13,455 nucleotides of DNA from Bacillota bacterium (GTDB lineage Bacteria > Bacillota > Bacilli > Lactobacillales > Streptococcaceae): contig JAJXWC010000048.1 of NCBI GenBank assembly GCA_021781855.1, positions 1-13,455 on the forward strand. Direction: 5' to 3'. Every line of letters starts with the position of its first letter. The stretch's first letter is position 1. Positions 1 through 6,093 of the stretch are shown here, one piece after another. A program made the position numbers and the translations under genes. The notes beneath the pieces were generated by a model. It had not been told where the DNA came from and did no database searches. It saw only the letters and a list, made by a program, of their open reading frames with translations.

Positions 1-1
1 G

Positions 2-886
2 GGAGCTGAAATTGCAGGAGTGACGGCTCGGGATTTACCTCCGTTGACAATTCAAGGGGGGAAATTACACGAAATTGATTATAAGTTACCTGTCGCATCA
101 GCTCAGGTCAAGTCGGCCTTAATTTTTGCTGCTTTACAAACCTCCGAAAATGAAGTTTCAAAATTGGTAGAAAAAGAAAAGACACGCAATCACACAGAAG
201 ATATGCTGGTGCAATTTGGCGGAGAGATTGCTGTTTCTGGTAAAACAATTTTGATTCCTGGCGGACAAGAATTGATGGGAACTGCTATTACAGTGCCTGG
301 GGACATTTCTTCGGCAGCTTTTTGGCTAGTAGCCGGACTGATTGTGCCAAACAGTGAAATTACGCTTAAAAATGTCGGCATCAACGAGACGCGAACAGGA
401 ATTTTAGATGTTATTCAGGCAATGGGGGGACAAATTGCTTTACTTGACCGTGATGAACGGGCGAAATCAGCAACGATTGTGGTTCGCACGAGTGAGCTTC
501 ACGGCACAGAAATTGGTGGTGACTTAATTCCACGCTTGATTGATGAATTGCCAATTATTGCGCTGCTTGCGACACAAGCCGAAGGGGAAACAATCATTCG
601 TGATGCAGAAGAACTCCGAGTGAAAGAAACAGATAGGATTGCTGTTGTTTCTGATTTATTGAATGCAATGGGAGCTGATGTTACAGCAACGAATGACGGA
701 ATGATTATTCGTGGAAAATCGTGTTTGCATGGGGCAACGATTAATACTCTTGGTGACCATCGAATTGGTATGATGACGGCGATTGCAGCGTTAATTGCGG
801 ATAGTAAAGTAGAATTGGAGCGCGCAGAAGCGATTAAGACGAGTTATCCTGAATTTTTTGCGGATTTGGAAAGTTTAATAAAATGA
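2..886 (+). CDS. aroA: 3-phosphoshikimate 1-carboxyvinyltransferase (EPSP synthase), 5' partial
   Basis: EPSP synthase joins shikimate-3-phosphate and phosphoenolpyruvate in the sixth step of the cytosolic shikimate pathway. The reading frame is open from base 2, so the N-terminal third lies outside the window; about 294 of roughly 430 residues are visible. The internal GTG at 20 is not the real start. Visible motifs are PVASAQVKSA near the left edge (a substrate-loop form typical of class II, Gram-positive enzymes), VPGDISSAAFW, IDELPIIA with the expected catalytic Asp, the signature RVKETDR, and GDHRIGM near the C-terminus. The stop codon overlaps the aroK start as ATGA, which indicates translational coupling within one operon. 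The family call is secure. The class II assignment rests on the SAQVKS motif and is an inference. Confidence 0.96.
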   Translation, partial: GAEIAGVTARDLPPLTIQGGKLHEIDYKLPVASAQVKSALIFAALQTSENEVSKLVEKEKTRNHTEDMLVQFGGEIAVSGKTILIPGGQELMGTAITVPGDISSAAFWLVAGLIVPNSEITLKNVGINETRTGILDVIQAMGGQIALLDRDERAKSATIVVRTSELHGTEIGGDLIPRLIDELPIIALLATQAEGETIIRDAEELRVKETDRIAVVSDLLNAMGADVTATNDGMIIRGKSCLHGATINTLGDHRIGMMTAIAALIADSKVELERAEAIKTSYPEFFADLESLIK

Positions 887-1371
887 GTGTCATTTTGATT
901 GGATTCATGGGAGCTGGAAAATCAACGGTAGCTCGGCTGTTATCCGCTGATTTTATTGATTTGGATAAGCTGATTGAGCGGCAGATTGAGATGCCGATTG
1001 CACGTTTCTTTGAGTTGTTTGGTGAGCAGGATTTTCGGCAGCTAGAAAATGAGGTTTTTGAATCTAGTATTCAAATGGATTTTGTGATTGCAACTGGCGG
1101 TGGAATTGTTGAAAGTGAGAAAAATCGAGAAGTTTTACAGTTTCAGAGCCAAGTGATTTATTTGCAGGCTGATTTTGAAACGCTTTGGATGAGGATTGAT
1201 GCCGATAAGGAAAATGTACGCCCGTTGGCATCCGATAAAACTGCTGCACAAGCACTTTTTGAGAAAAGAGCACCTTTGTACGAAAAATTTGCGGACTTTG
1301 TGGTGAATGTGGCTGAAAAATCACCAATGGAAATTGTGGAGGAAATTCGGAAATGGAAAGAAAGCAGATGA
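883..1371 (+). CDS. aroK: Shikimate kinase
   Basis: Shikimate kinase phosphorylates shikimate with ATP to give shikimate-3-phosphate, the substrate of the AroA encoded just upstream. The 162-residue protein has a P-loop GFMGAGKST at residues 7-15, the DLD metal/substrate motif at 26-28, FRQLE at 51-55 with the substrate-binding Arg, the GGG turn at 72-74, the lid motif RPLA at 113-116 and the late Arg at 129. It is slightly shorter than the usual 170 or so residues, mainly because the stretch between the P-loop and DLD is compressed; all key residues remain. The start at 883 overlaps the aroA stop by four bases, and the stop overlaps the preferred pheA start in the same way. It acts in the cytosol as part of the aroA-aroK-pheA unit. 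Confidence 0.96.
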   Translation: MSVILIGFMGAGKSTVARLLSADFIDLDKLIERQIEMPIARFFELFGEQDFRQLENEVFESSIQMDFVIATGGGIVESEKNREVLQFQSQVIYLQADFETLWMRIDADKENVRPLASDKTAAQALFEKRAPLYEKFADFVVNVAEKSPMEIVEEIRKWKESR

Positions 1372-2186
1372 AAATAGCTTATCTGGGACCGATTGGTTCG
1401 TTTTCACAAATAGCGGTAAAAGCTGCTTTTCCGACGGCTGAATTGCTTTCAATGGATACGATTGCAGACTGTGTTGCAACTTTTGATGCAGAAAAATGTG
1501 ATTTTGCACTGATTCCGATTGAAAATAGCATTGAGGGAACGGTAAATTTAGCAGTAGATACGTTATTTCATAAGTCTCAGGCTACTGTTGTAGCAGAGTT
1601 TGTTCTGGAAATTTCGCAAAATTTATTGACAGCTCAAAAAAATCAACAGATTGAACGTATTTATTCGCACCCGCAAGCTTTGGCGCAATCGCGGGAATTT
1701 TTGCGTGAACATTACCCTGAAGCGCAGTTGATTGCGGTGGATTCAACAGCACAAGCGGCAGAATTTGTGAAAAAACATGCTGGCGAGCCGGTGGCTGCAG
1801 TGGCGAATCTTGAGGCTGCAGCGATTTATGATTTGGAAATTTTGGCGCAAAATATTCAGGATGCAGAGATGAATAATACACGTTTTTGGCTGTTGGGACG
1901 AAGTTTTCCTGAAGTTCCATTGGTAAAAATTGGACAAAAAGTGAGTTTAGCGTTGACTTTGCCAGAAAACATTCCTGGAGCACTGCACAAAGCAATTTCG
2001 AGTTTTGCTTGGCGTGGGATTGATATGACTAAAATTGAATCGAGACCACTTAAAACACGCTTGGGGCAATATTTTTTTATTATTGACTTAGTGGCTGACT
2101 CCAAAATTGTTTTTGCGCTAGAAGAATTGAAAAGTCTAGGAATTACTGCGCGTGTGCTTGGACAGTATAATATTTACGAAGTTTAA
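1368..2186 (+). CDS. pheA: Prephenate dehydratase
   Basis: Prephenate dehydratase converts prephenate to phenylpyruvate, the committed step to phenylalanine. From the start at 1368 it is 272 residues with no chorismate mutase domain, so it is the monofunctional Gram-positive type. The catalytic domain begins MKIAYLGPIGSFS and includes IPIENSIEGTV (49-59) and the catalytic TRF motif (171-173). A C-terminal ACT domain follows, with GALH (204-207) and ESRP (224-227), which in this family bind phenylalanine for feedback control. Start choice is open. ATG 1368 gives the conserved N-terminus and an ATGA overlap with aroK, with a GGAAAG site seven bases upstream. ATG 1353, same frame, adds five residues and has a stronger GGAGGA (1338-1343) at nine bases. 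The gene ends the aromatic operon. Confidence 0.95.
   Translation: MKIAYLGPIGSFSQIAVKAAFPTAELLSMDTIADCVATFDAEKCDFALIPIENSIEGTVNLAVDTLFHKSQATVVAEFVLEISQNLLTAQKNQQIERIYSHPQALAQSREFLREHYPEAQLIAVDSTAQAAEFVKKHAGEPVAAVANLEAAAIYDLEILAQNIQDAEMNNTRFWLLGRSFPEVPLVKIGQKVSLALTLPENIPGALHKAISSFAWRGIDMTKIESRPLKTRLGQYFFIIDLVADSKIVFALEELKSLGITARVLGQYNIYEV
2148..2154 (+). other. Lactococcal Chi 7-mer (GCGCGTG)
   Basis: The sequence GCGCGTG occurs inside pheA. In Lactococcus lactis this 7-mer is the Chi site recognised by the RexAB nuclease-helicase. Seven bases can occur by chance, so function depends on the organism being a lactococcus. Confidence 0.4.
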
Positions 2187-2224
2187 AGAGAATTTTGAAA
2201 GGAATTGAGTTTACCCTCTCGTCT

Positions 2225-2256
2225 TAAGAATTAGGCGTTTTAACGCTTAGTTCTTA
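2225..2256. repeat. Hairpin downstream of pheA
   Basis: TAAGAATTAGGCGTT (2225-2239) pairs with AACGCTTAGTTCTTA (2242-2256). All 15 positions are complementary if two G-U wobbles are allowed, although the innermost pairs would open to give a loop. No T-run follows on either strand, so it is not a canonical intrinsic terminator. It could stabilise the 3' end of the aro-pheA transcript. On the minus strand it resembles the element after recD2. Confidence 0.6.
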
Positions 2257-2341
2257 GCGATAGAATGACCTGATATCAAAAATATTGGGTTGTACCTAGA
2301 AGCTGGGGCACGCTTCAAAGTGGTCGGGTTCACATCTTATT

Positions 2342-2941
2342 ATGAAGATTTATTTTGTACGACACGGAAAAACGGAATGGAATTTAGAAAGACGACTTCA
2401 AGGACAAAAAGGAGATTCTCCGCTTTTGTCGTCAGCGATTGTCTCGATTGAGCGAGTTCGTCAGCCACTTGCTGAAATAAAATTTGACGAAGTACGGTCA
2501 AGCCCTGCGAAAAGAGCACTTTTGACGGCGAAATTGTTGTCTGAGAAACCTGTTAAATCTGATGAACGTTTAGCAGAGTGGAATTTTGGCGAATTGGAAG
2601 GCTGCTTGATTACGGACGCAATCGCACGTTATCCGAGAGAAATGTTTACTTCACGTAATGATTTGGTGCATTTTGATGGTTCAATATTCGGTGCGGAATC
2701 CGTTTCTTCTGTGCTGGCGCGATTTGATGAGCTTGCAAATGAACTTATTTCTAGCCGTTTTGAGAATGTTTTGCTGGTTGGTCATGGTGCGAGTGGAACT
2801 GCGGGAATTCGGCATCTGGCGGGCTTTCCTGTGGGAGAGTTGCGCTCAGGTGGAGGTTTAGGAAATAACACCGTAACGATTTTGGAATACATTAACGGTA
2901 AATTTCACCTATTAGTTTGGAATAAATCTTATGACGAATGA
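2342..2941 (+). CDS. Histidine phosphatase family protein (phosphoglycerate mutase-like)
   Basis: This 199-residue cytosolic protein belongs to the histidine phosphatase superfamily, which transfers phosphate through a phospho-histidine. It starts with VRHGKTEWN, placing the nucleophile His at residue 8. Other motifs are VRSSPAKRA (51-59) with the second phosphate-binding Arg, EWNFGELEG (79-87), GAES (117-120) and VGHGASG (146-152) with the second active-site His at 148. Members act as phosphoglycerate mutases or as phosphatases on small molecules; the substrate cannot be told from sequence. The start is fixed by the conserved N-terminus: no ATG, GTG or TTG lies between it and the in-frame stop at 2297-2299. 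The upstream bases show no good ribosome binding site, which is unusual here. Its end overlaps recD2 by 11 bases, so the two are probably cotranscribed. Confidence 0.9.
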   Translation: MKIYFVRHGKTEWNLERRLQGQKGDSPLLSSAIVSIERVRQPLAEIKFDEVRSSPAKRALLTAKLLSEKPVKSDERLAEWNFGELEGCLITDAIARYPREMFTSRNDLVHFDGSIFGAESVSSVLARFDELANELISSRFENVLLVGHGASGTAGIRHLAGFPVGELRSGGGLGNNTVTILEYINGKFHLLVWNKSYDE

Positions 2942-5363
2942 AAAAATTTATTTTACAGGCGAGATTGTAACAACTTTTTTCTCGAATTCGAGTAATTTTT
3001 ACAAAGTTTTGCTGCTAGAAATTGATGAGACCAATAGTGATTACGAGGATAGTGAAATCGTAGTGACTGGTACAATTGGTGATGTGATTGAGGGGGATAA
3101 TTATACTTTTTTTGGTCAGCTTACAACGCATCAGAAATATGGGGAGCAACTGCAAGTAGAAAGCTATGAAAAAGCAGTTCCGACAAGTTCTGCAGGACTT
3201 ATCAAATATTTTTCAAGTGACAAATTTCCTGGTGTTGGTAAGAAAACGGCAGAAAAAATAGTCGAACGTTTTCCTGAAAACACAGTGGATAAGATTCTTG
3301 AAAAACCAGAAGCGATTGATGATTTATTACCACTTGCTAAACGGAACTCATTTGTGAAACGTTTACGAGAAAATCATGGCATGGAAAAAATTCTTTCGAA
3401 ACTCGCTGAATATGGATTGTCAAGCAAGCAAACTTTTCAGATTTACGAACTTTATAAAGAAAAAACGCTTGATGTGATTGCAGAAAATCCCTACCAGCTC
3501 GTTGAAGATGTAAAGGGTGTAGGCTTTAAGACGGCAGACAAAATTGCACAGGAGTTGGGGATTGATGCAAGGAGTTCGGAGCGTTTCCGTGCAGGCTTGA
3601 TGCATATTGTGAATACGCAACCGCTTGAGACAGGCGACACTTACATTGAAGCAAAGGAATTGCTCAGTTTGACGGTGGAATTGCTGGAGCATGCCCGAAA
3701 TGTAGAAATTTACCCAGAACAGGTTGCTGGGGAGATTTCGGGACTAATTGCAGATGGAAAAATTCAGCAAGAGGGAACGAAAATCTTTGAAAATTCACTT
3801 TTTTTTGCAGAAAGCGGTATTCAGAAAAATTTGACGGCTCTGCTCAATCGGTCAAGTCAAGATTTTTCAGATGAAAAACTCTTGACAGAATTGTCAAATG
3901 TCGAAAAAGCGCTTGAGATTACCTATGATGAACTGCAAAAACAAGCGATTTTAGGTGCAATGAAGCAGCAGTTTTTTATTTTGACAGGTGGTCCGGGAAC
4001 AGGAAAAACAACAATTATCAAAGGACTCATTGAGCTTTATGCGCGGATTTATAAGATTGATTTGGATGTGACGCATTATAATGATGATTTGTTTCCTATT
4101 TTGTTGGCGGCACCAACGGGGCGAGCAAGTCGAAGGATGAATGAATTGACAGGTTTGCCTGCGGCGACTTTACATCGGCATCTTGGTTTGGGACAGGATG
4201 AAGATATGCAAGAAGAATTTTCTAATGATTTATCAGGAACGCTCTTGATTGTGGATGAATTTTCTATGGTTGACACATGGCTGGCAAACAAGCTGTTTCA
4301 GGCAATTCCAGGCTCAATGAAAGTCATTTTGGTGGGAGATAGTGACCAGTTGCCTTCTGTTGGCCCAGGACAAGTTTTTGCGGATTTATTGAAAATTCCC
4401 ACATTGCCTTCGGTAAAGTTGGATAAGATTTTCAGACAGAATTCGGATTCTACGATTACCAATCTTGCTCATTACATAAAAAATGGACAGCTTCCCAATG
4501 ATTTTACGGAGCGGAAGCCAGACCGTTCGTATTTTGAAACATCATCACAATATGTGCCACAGCTCATCTCACAAATTGCTGAAGCTTGGAAAAAACGAGG
4601 AAATAATCCTTTTGAATTGCAAATTTTGGCACCTATGTATAAAGGGGCTGCCGGAATTAATAACTTGAATACACTCTTGCAGAATCTTTTTAATCCTCTT
4701 GAAAACCGTTTAGAATTCACCTTTAACGACCTTAAATTTCGTGAAGGGGATAAAGTCTTGCATTTGGTCAACGATGCTGCTGCAAATGTTTTTAACGGAG
4801 ACTTGGGAGTGATTACGGAGCTGATTGCTGCAAAATATGCAGAGAGCAAACAAGATGAGCTAGTCATGGATTTTGACGGCTCAGAGTTGACAATACCGCG
4901 TGCCGAATGGTATAAGATTACGTTGGCATATGCTATGTCTATTCATAAATCACAGGGTTCAGAGTTTGCAACGGTTGTTGTGCCTATGGTGTCAAGCTAT
5001 TCGCGGATGCTAGAGCGAAATTTGCTTTATACGGCGATTACGCGAGCAAAACAAAGTTTGATATTGCTTGGTGAGCAGCGCGCTTTTCAACTCGCAGTTG
5101 CGCGTGAAGGGGCAAATCGAAAGACTTATCTTGTTGAGCGATTTCTGGGGAATAAGGTAATTTCTGATGAAACCACCAAATTCGAAAAACAGTCTGATGA
5201 ACCTGTCAAATCAAATATTAATCAGAAATTTGAGCCGAAAGCCGAAGAAATTTCACTTTTTGAAATGGAAGAAACTGTTTTAACCGAATCATTTATTAAT
5301 TCTGATGATTTTGATGCATTGATTGGTTTAAGTGAGGTTGATTTCGCTATTTTTACAAAATGA
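2931..5363 (+). CDS. recD2: RecD2-type ATP-dependent DNA helicase
   Basis: RecD2 is a superfamily 1B 5'-3' DNA helicase of bacteria lacking RecBCD; it works in DNA repair and replication-fork maintenance. The 810-residue protein has an N-terminal OB-like region (about 1-85) and helix-hairpin-helix motifs FPGVGKKTAEKI (99-110) and KGVGFKTADKI (195-205), the extension that separates RecD2 from RecD. The helicase core follows: Walker A GGPGTGKTT (353-361), APTGRAS (394-400), Walker B VDEFSM (441-446), motif III GDSDQLPS (469-476), then AMSIHKSQGSEF near 665 and LLYTAITRAKQ near 700. The last 70 or so residues form an acidic, probably flexible tail. The start overlaps the phosphatase gene by 11 bases and has only a weak GGAA-type binding site, so translation may depend on coupling. 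A terminator lies about 140 bases downstream. Confidence 0.95.
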   Translation: MTNEKIYFTGEIVTTFFSNSSNFYKVLLLEIDETNSDYEDSEIVVTGTIGDVIEGDNYTFFGQLTTHQKYGEQLQVESYEKAVPTSSAGLIKYFSSDKFPGVGKKTAEKIVERFPENTVDKILEKPEAIDDLLPLAKRNSFVKRLRENHGMEKILSKLAEYGLSSKQTFQIYELYKEKTLDVIAENPYQLVEDVKGVGFKTADKIAQELGIDARSSERFRAGLMHIVNTQPLETGDTYIEAKELLSLTVELLEHARNVEIYPEQVAGEISGLIADGKIQQEGTKIFENSLFFAESGIQKNLTALLNRSSQDFSDEKLLTELSNVEKALEITYDELQKQAILGAMKQQFFILTGGPGTGKTTIIKGLIELYARIYKIDLDVTHYNDDLFPILLAAPTGRASRRMNELTGLPAATLHRHLGLGQDEDMQEEFSNDLSGTLLIVDEFSMVDTWLANKLFQAIPGSMKVILVGDSDQLPSVGPGQVFADLLKIPTLPSVKLDKIFRQNSDSTITNLAHYIKNGQLPNDFTERKPDRSYFETSSQYVPQLISQIAEAWKKRGNNPFELQILAPMYKGAAGINNLNTLLQNLFNPLENRLEFTFNDLKFREGDKVLHLVNDAAANVFNGDLGVITELIAAKYAESKQDELVMDFDGSELTIPRAEWYKITLAYAMSIHKSQGSEFATVVVPMVSSYSRMLERNLLYTAITRAKQSLILLGEQRAFQLAVAREGANRKTYLVERFLGNKVISDETTKFEKQSDEPVKSNINQKFEPKAEEISLFEMEETVLTESFINSDDFDALIGLSEVDFAIFTK
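5100..5106 (+). other. Lactococcal Chi 7-mer (GCGCGTG)
   Basis: A second GCGCGTG lies inside recD2 in the same orientation as the one in pheA. I did not find the complement CACGCGC in the window, so both copies are on the strand that carries most genes. That matches the known leading-strand bias of Chi, but two copies are weak evidence. Confidence 0.4.
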
Positions 5364-5417
5364 AGCAGAAACTTATTCAGTAGGTAAAGAAACTAAACGA
5401 TGTGTATTAGGCTGTTG

Positions 5418-5455
5418 ATTCTCGCTAAAGCACTAAGGTGCTTAGGCAAAATTGC
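5418..5455 (+). repeat. Intergenic hairpin element after recD2
   Basis: Between recD2 and its terminator, GCTAAAGCAC (5424-5433) can pair with GTGCTTAGGC (5438-5447) around a TAAG loop: ten positions with one mismatch and one wobble. The start of the element, ATTCTCGCTAAAGCACTAAG, resembles the minus strand of the pheA-distal hairpin and also TTCTCGCTATGCTACTAAAG at 12966-12985. It may be a degenerate dispersed repeat. It has no T-run and is not itself a terminator. Confidence 0.45.
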
Positions 5456-5501
5456 AAGTAGCTAAAGTCGCAATGGTCTGCTTATCACGCACTGCTAAAA
5501 T

Positions 5502-5528
5502 AAAAAAGACTCCTTTGGAGTCTTTTTT
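5502..5528 (+). terminator. Bidirectional intrinsic terminator after recD2
   Basis: A perfect 12-base stem, AAAAAAGACTCC (5502-5513) and GGAGTCTTTTTT (5517-5528), encloses a TTT loop. The T-run on each strand makes it able to stop transcription from recD2 and also read-through from rpsT on the other strand. Confidence 0.92.
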
Positions 5529-5530
5529 AT

Positions 5531-5559
5531 AAAAAAAAAGGCTTGTCAATATTGACAAG
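5531..5559 (-). terminator. Intrinsic terminator of rpsT
   Basis: On the minus strand the perfect palindrome CTTGTCAATATTGACAAG (5542-5559) lies eight bases after the rpsT stop codon. It is followed by CC and nine T residues (plus-strand A-run 5531-5539). It is placed directly beside the recD2 terminator, so the convergent units are doubly insulated. Confidence 0.9.
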
Positions 5560-5567
5560 ACAATTTA

Positions 5568-5801
5568 TTAGCTCAATTTAGCAGCAAGACGTGATTTATC
5601 GCGAGCAGCTTTATTTGCATGGATAAGGCCTTTTGATTGAGCTTTATCAATCGCAGAAGAAGCAGCTTTAAAACTATCTTCGCTAGGTGCAGTTTCAAAT
5701 TTTTTGATTGCTGTACGCATTGCAGATTTTTGTTGCGAGTTGCGTTCGTTTGCAGCAAGGTTTAATTCAGCACGTTTGATTGCAGATTTAATGTTAGCCA
5801 T
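5568..5801 (-). CDS. rpsT: 30S ribosomal protein S20
   Basis: S20 is a primary-binding protein of the small ribosomal subunit that contacts 16S rRNA early in 30S assembly. The 77-residue product starts MANIKSAIKRAELN, the family hallmark, and is rich in Lys, Arg and Ala with predicted long helices; the segment GLIHANKAARDKSRLA near the C-terminus is typical. Its length is normal for Gram-positive S20. The ATG at 5801 has a GGGAGGA site (plus-strand 5806-5812) four bases upstream. It is a single-gene unit with its own promoter and terminator, convergent with recD2 and divergent from cydA. Expression is expected to be high and growth-rate linked. In E. coli S20 represses its own translation; nothing here shows whether that applies. 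Confidence 0.98.
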   Translation of the reverse strand: MANIKSAIKRAELNLAANERNSQQKSAMRTAIKKFETAPSEDSFKAASSAIDKAQSKGLIHANKAARDKSRLAAKLS

Positions 5802-5832
5802 TTTGTCCTCCCAATTTTTTTAATACCTATCA

Positions 5833-5861
5833 ATTATACAGGAATTTTCTTATTTTGTAAA
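5833..5861 (-). promoter_or_regulatory. rpsT promoter
   Basis: Read on the minus strand there is a -35 TTTACA (plus 5856-5861), a 17-base spacer and a perfect -10 TATAAT (plus 5833-5838). The -10 lies about 32 bases upstream of the rpsT ATG. This is the clearest sigma-A promoter in the window. Confidence 0.85.
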
Positions 5862-5927
5862 CTATTGACCGTCCATTTTCTTAAATTTTTTTCCAAAAAT
5901 ACGACTTGATAAAATTGTAAAAAAGAT

Positions 5928-5972
5928 TTGACAGTTCAATAATTTTATTATACGCTTACAACGTGGTAAAAT
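5928..5972 (+). promoter_or_regulatory. Candidate cydA promoter region
   Basis: Two sets of elements are visible. TTGACA (5928-5933) is a perfect -35, but its best -10, TATACG (5949-5954), is only 15 bases away. TGGTAAAAT (5964-5972) is an extended -10 with a weak -35 near TTTATT (5944-5949). The transcript would have a leader of roughly 115-135 bases before the cydA ATG. Which set is used cannot be settled from sequence. Confidence 0.5.
5947..5960 (+). promoter_or_regulatory. Possible CcpA (cre) site upstream of cydA
   Basis: ATTATACGCTTACA matches the lactococcal cre pattern WGWAANCGNTNWCA at 12 of 14 positions. The right half is perfect; mismatches are at positions 2 and 5. It overlaps the possible -10 at 5949 and lies just upstream of the extended -10, where a repressor would block initiation. 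Carbon-source control of cytochrome bd genes through CcpA is known in other Firmicutes; here it is inference. Confidence 0.35.
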
Positions 5973-5989
5973 GTAATTGTAATAATTGA

Positions 5990-6074
5990 TTCAGGTCAAG
6001 GTTTTTGTTGTGTCTAATTTTGCTCTTATTGTTGGACTTAATTCGTGAAAATTCAACTGGCAAAAACACCTGAA
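5990..6074 (+). promoter_or_regulatory. Long-range inverted repeat in cydA leader
   Basis: Nested complementary segments fold the leader into one stem: TTCAGGT (5990-5996) with ACCTGAA (6068-6074), GTTTTTG (6001-6007) with CAAAAAC (6061-6067), TTG (6008-6010) with CAA (6054-6056), and AATTTT (6016-6021) with AAAATT (6048-6053). Four-base insertions sit on opposite sides (CAAG at 5997, CTGG at 6057). The structure ends eight bases before the AAAGGAGG ribosome binding site, so it could affect cydA translation or RNA stability. No known riboswitch is recognised. Confidence 0.5.
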
Positions 6075-6093
6075 AATTTACAAAGGAGGTATT

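Noticed and set aside
20..22. GTG at 20 as the start of aroA
   Set aside because: The frame stays open to the window edge, and the residues before it (GAEIAG) match the family, so this is an internal Val codon.
1582..1995. 137-codon minus-strand frame inside pheA
   Set aside because: It overlaps the conserved catalytic region of pheA and its peptide looks random.
2291..2341. tRNA-like stretch (GGTCGGGTTCACATC resembles a T-arm)
   Set aside because: No acceptor stem, anticodon arm or D-arm can be drawn around it.
4472..4867. 131-codon minus-strand frame inside recD2
   Set aside because: The plus-strand frame is fully supported by helicase motifs; the antisense frame has no binding site or recognisable content.
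6042..6056. Rex-type redox operator upstream of cydA
   Set aside because: TTCGTGAAAATTCAA has half of a Rex-like palindrome only; the second half lacks the CACAA and the site is better explained as part of the leader stem.
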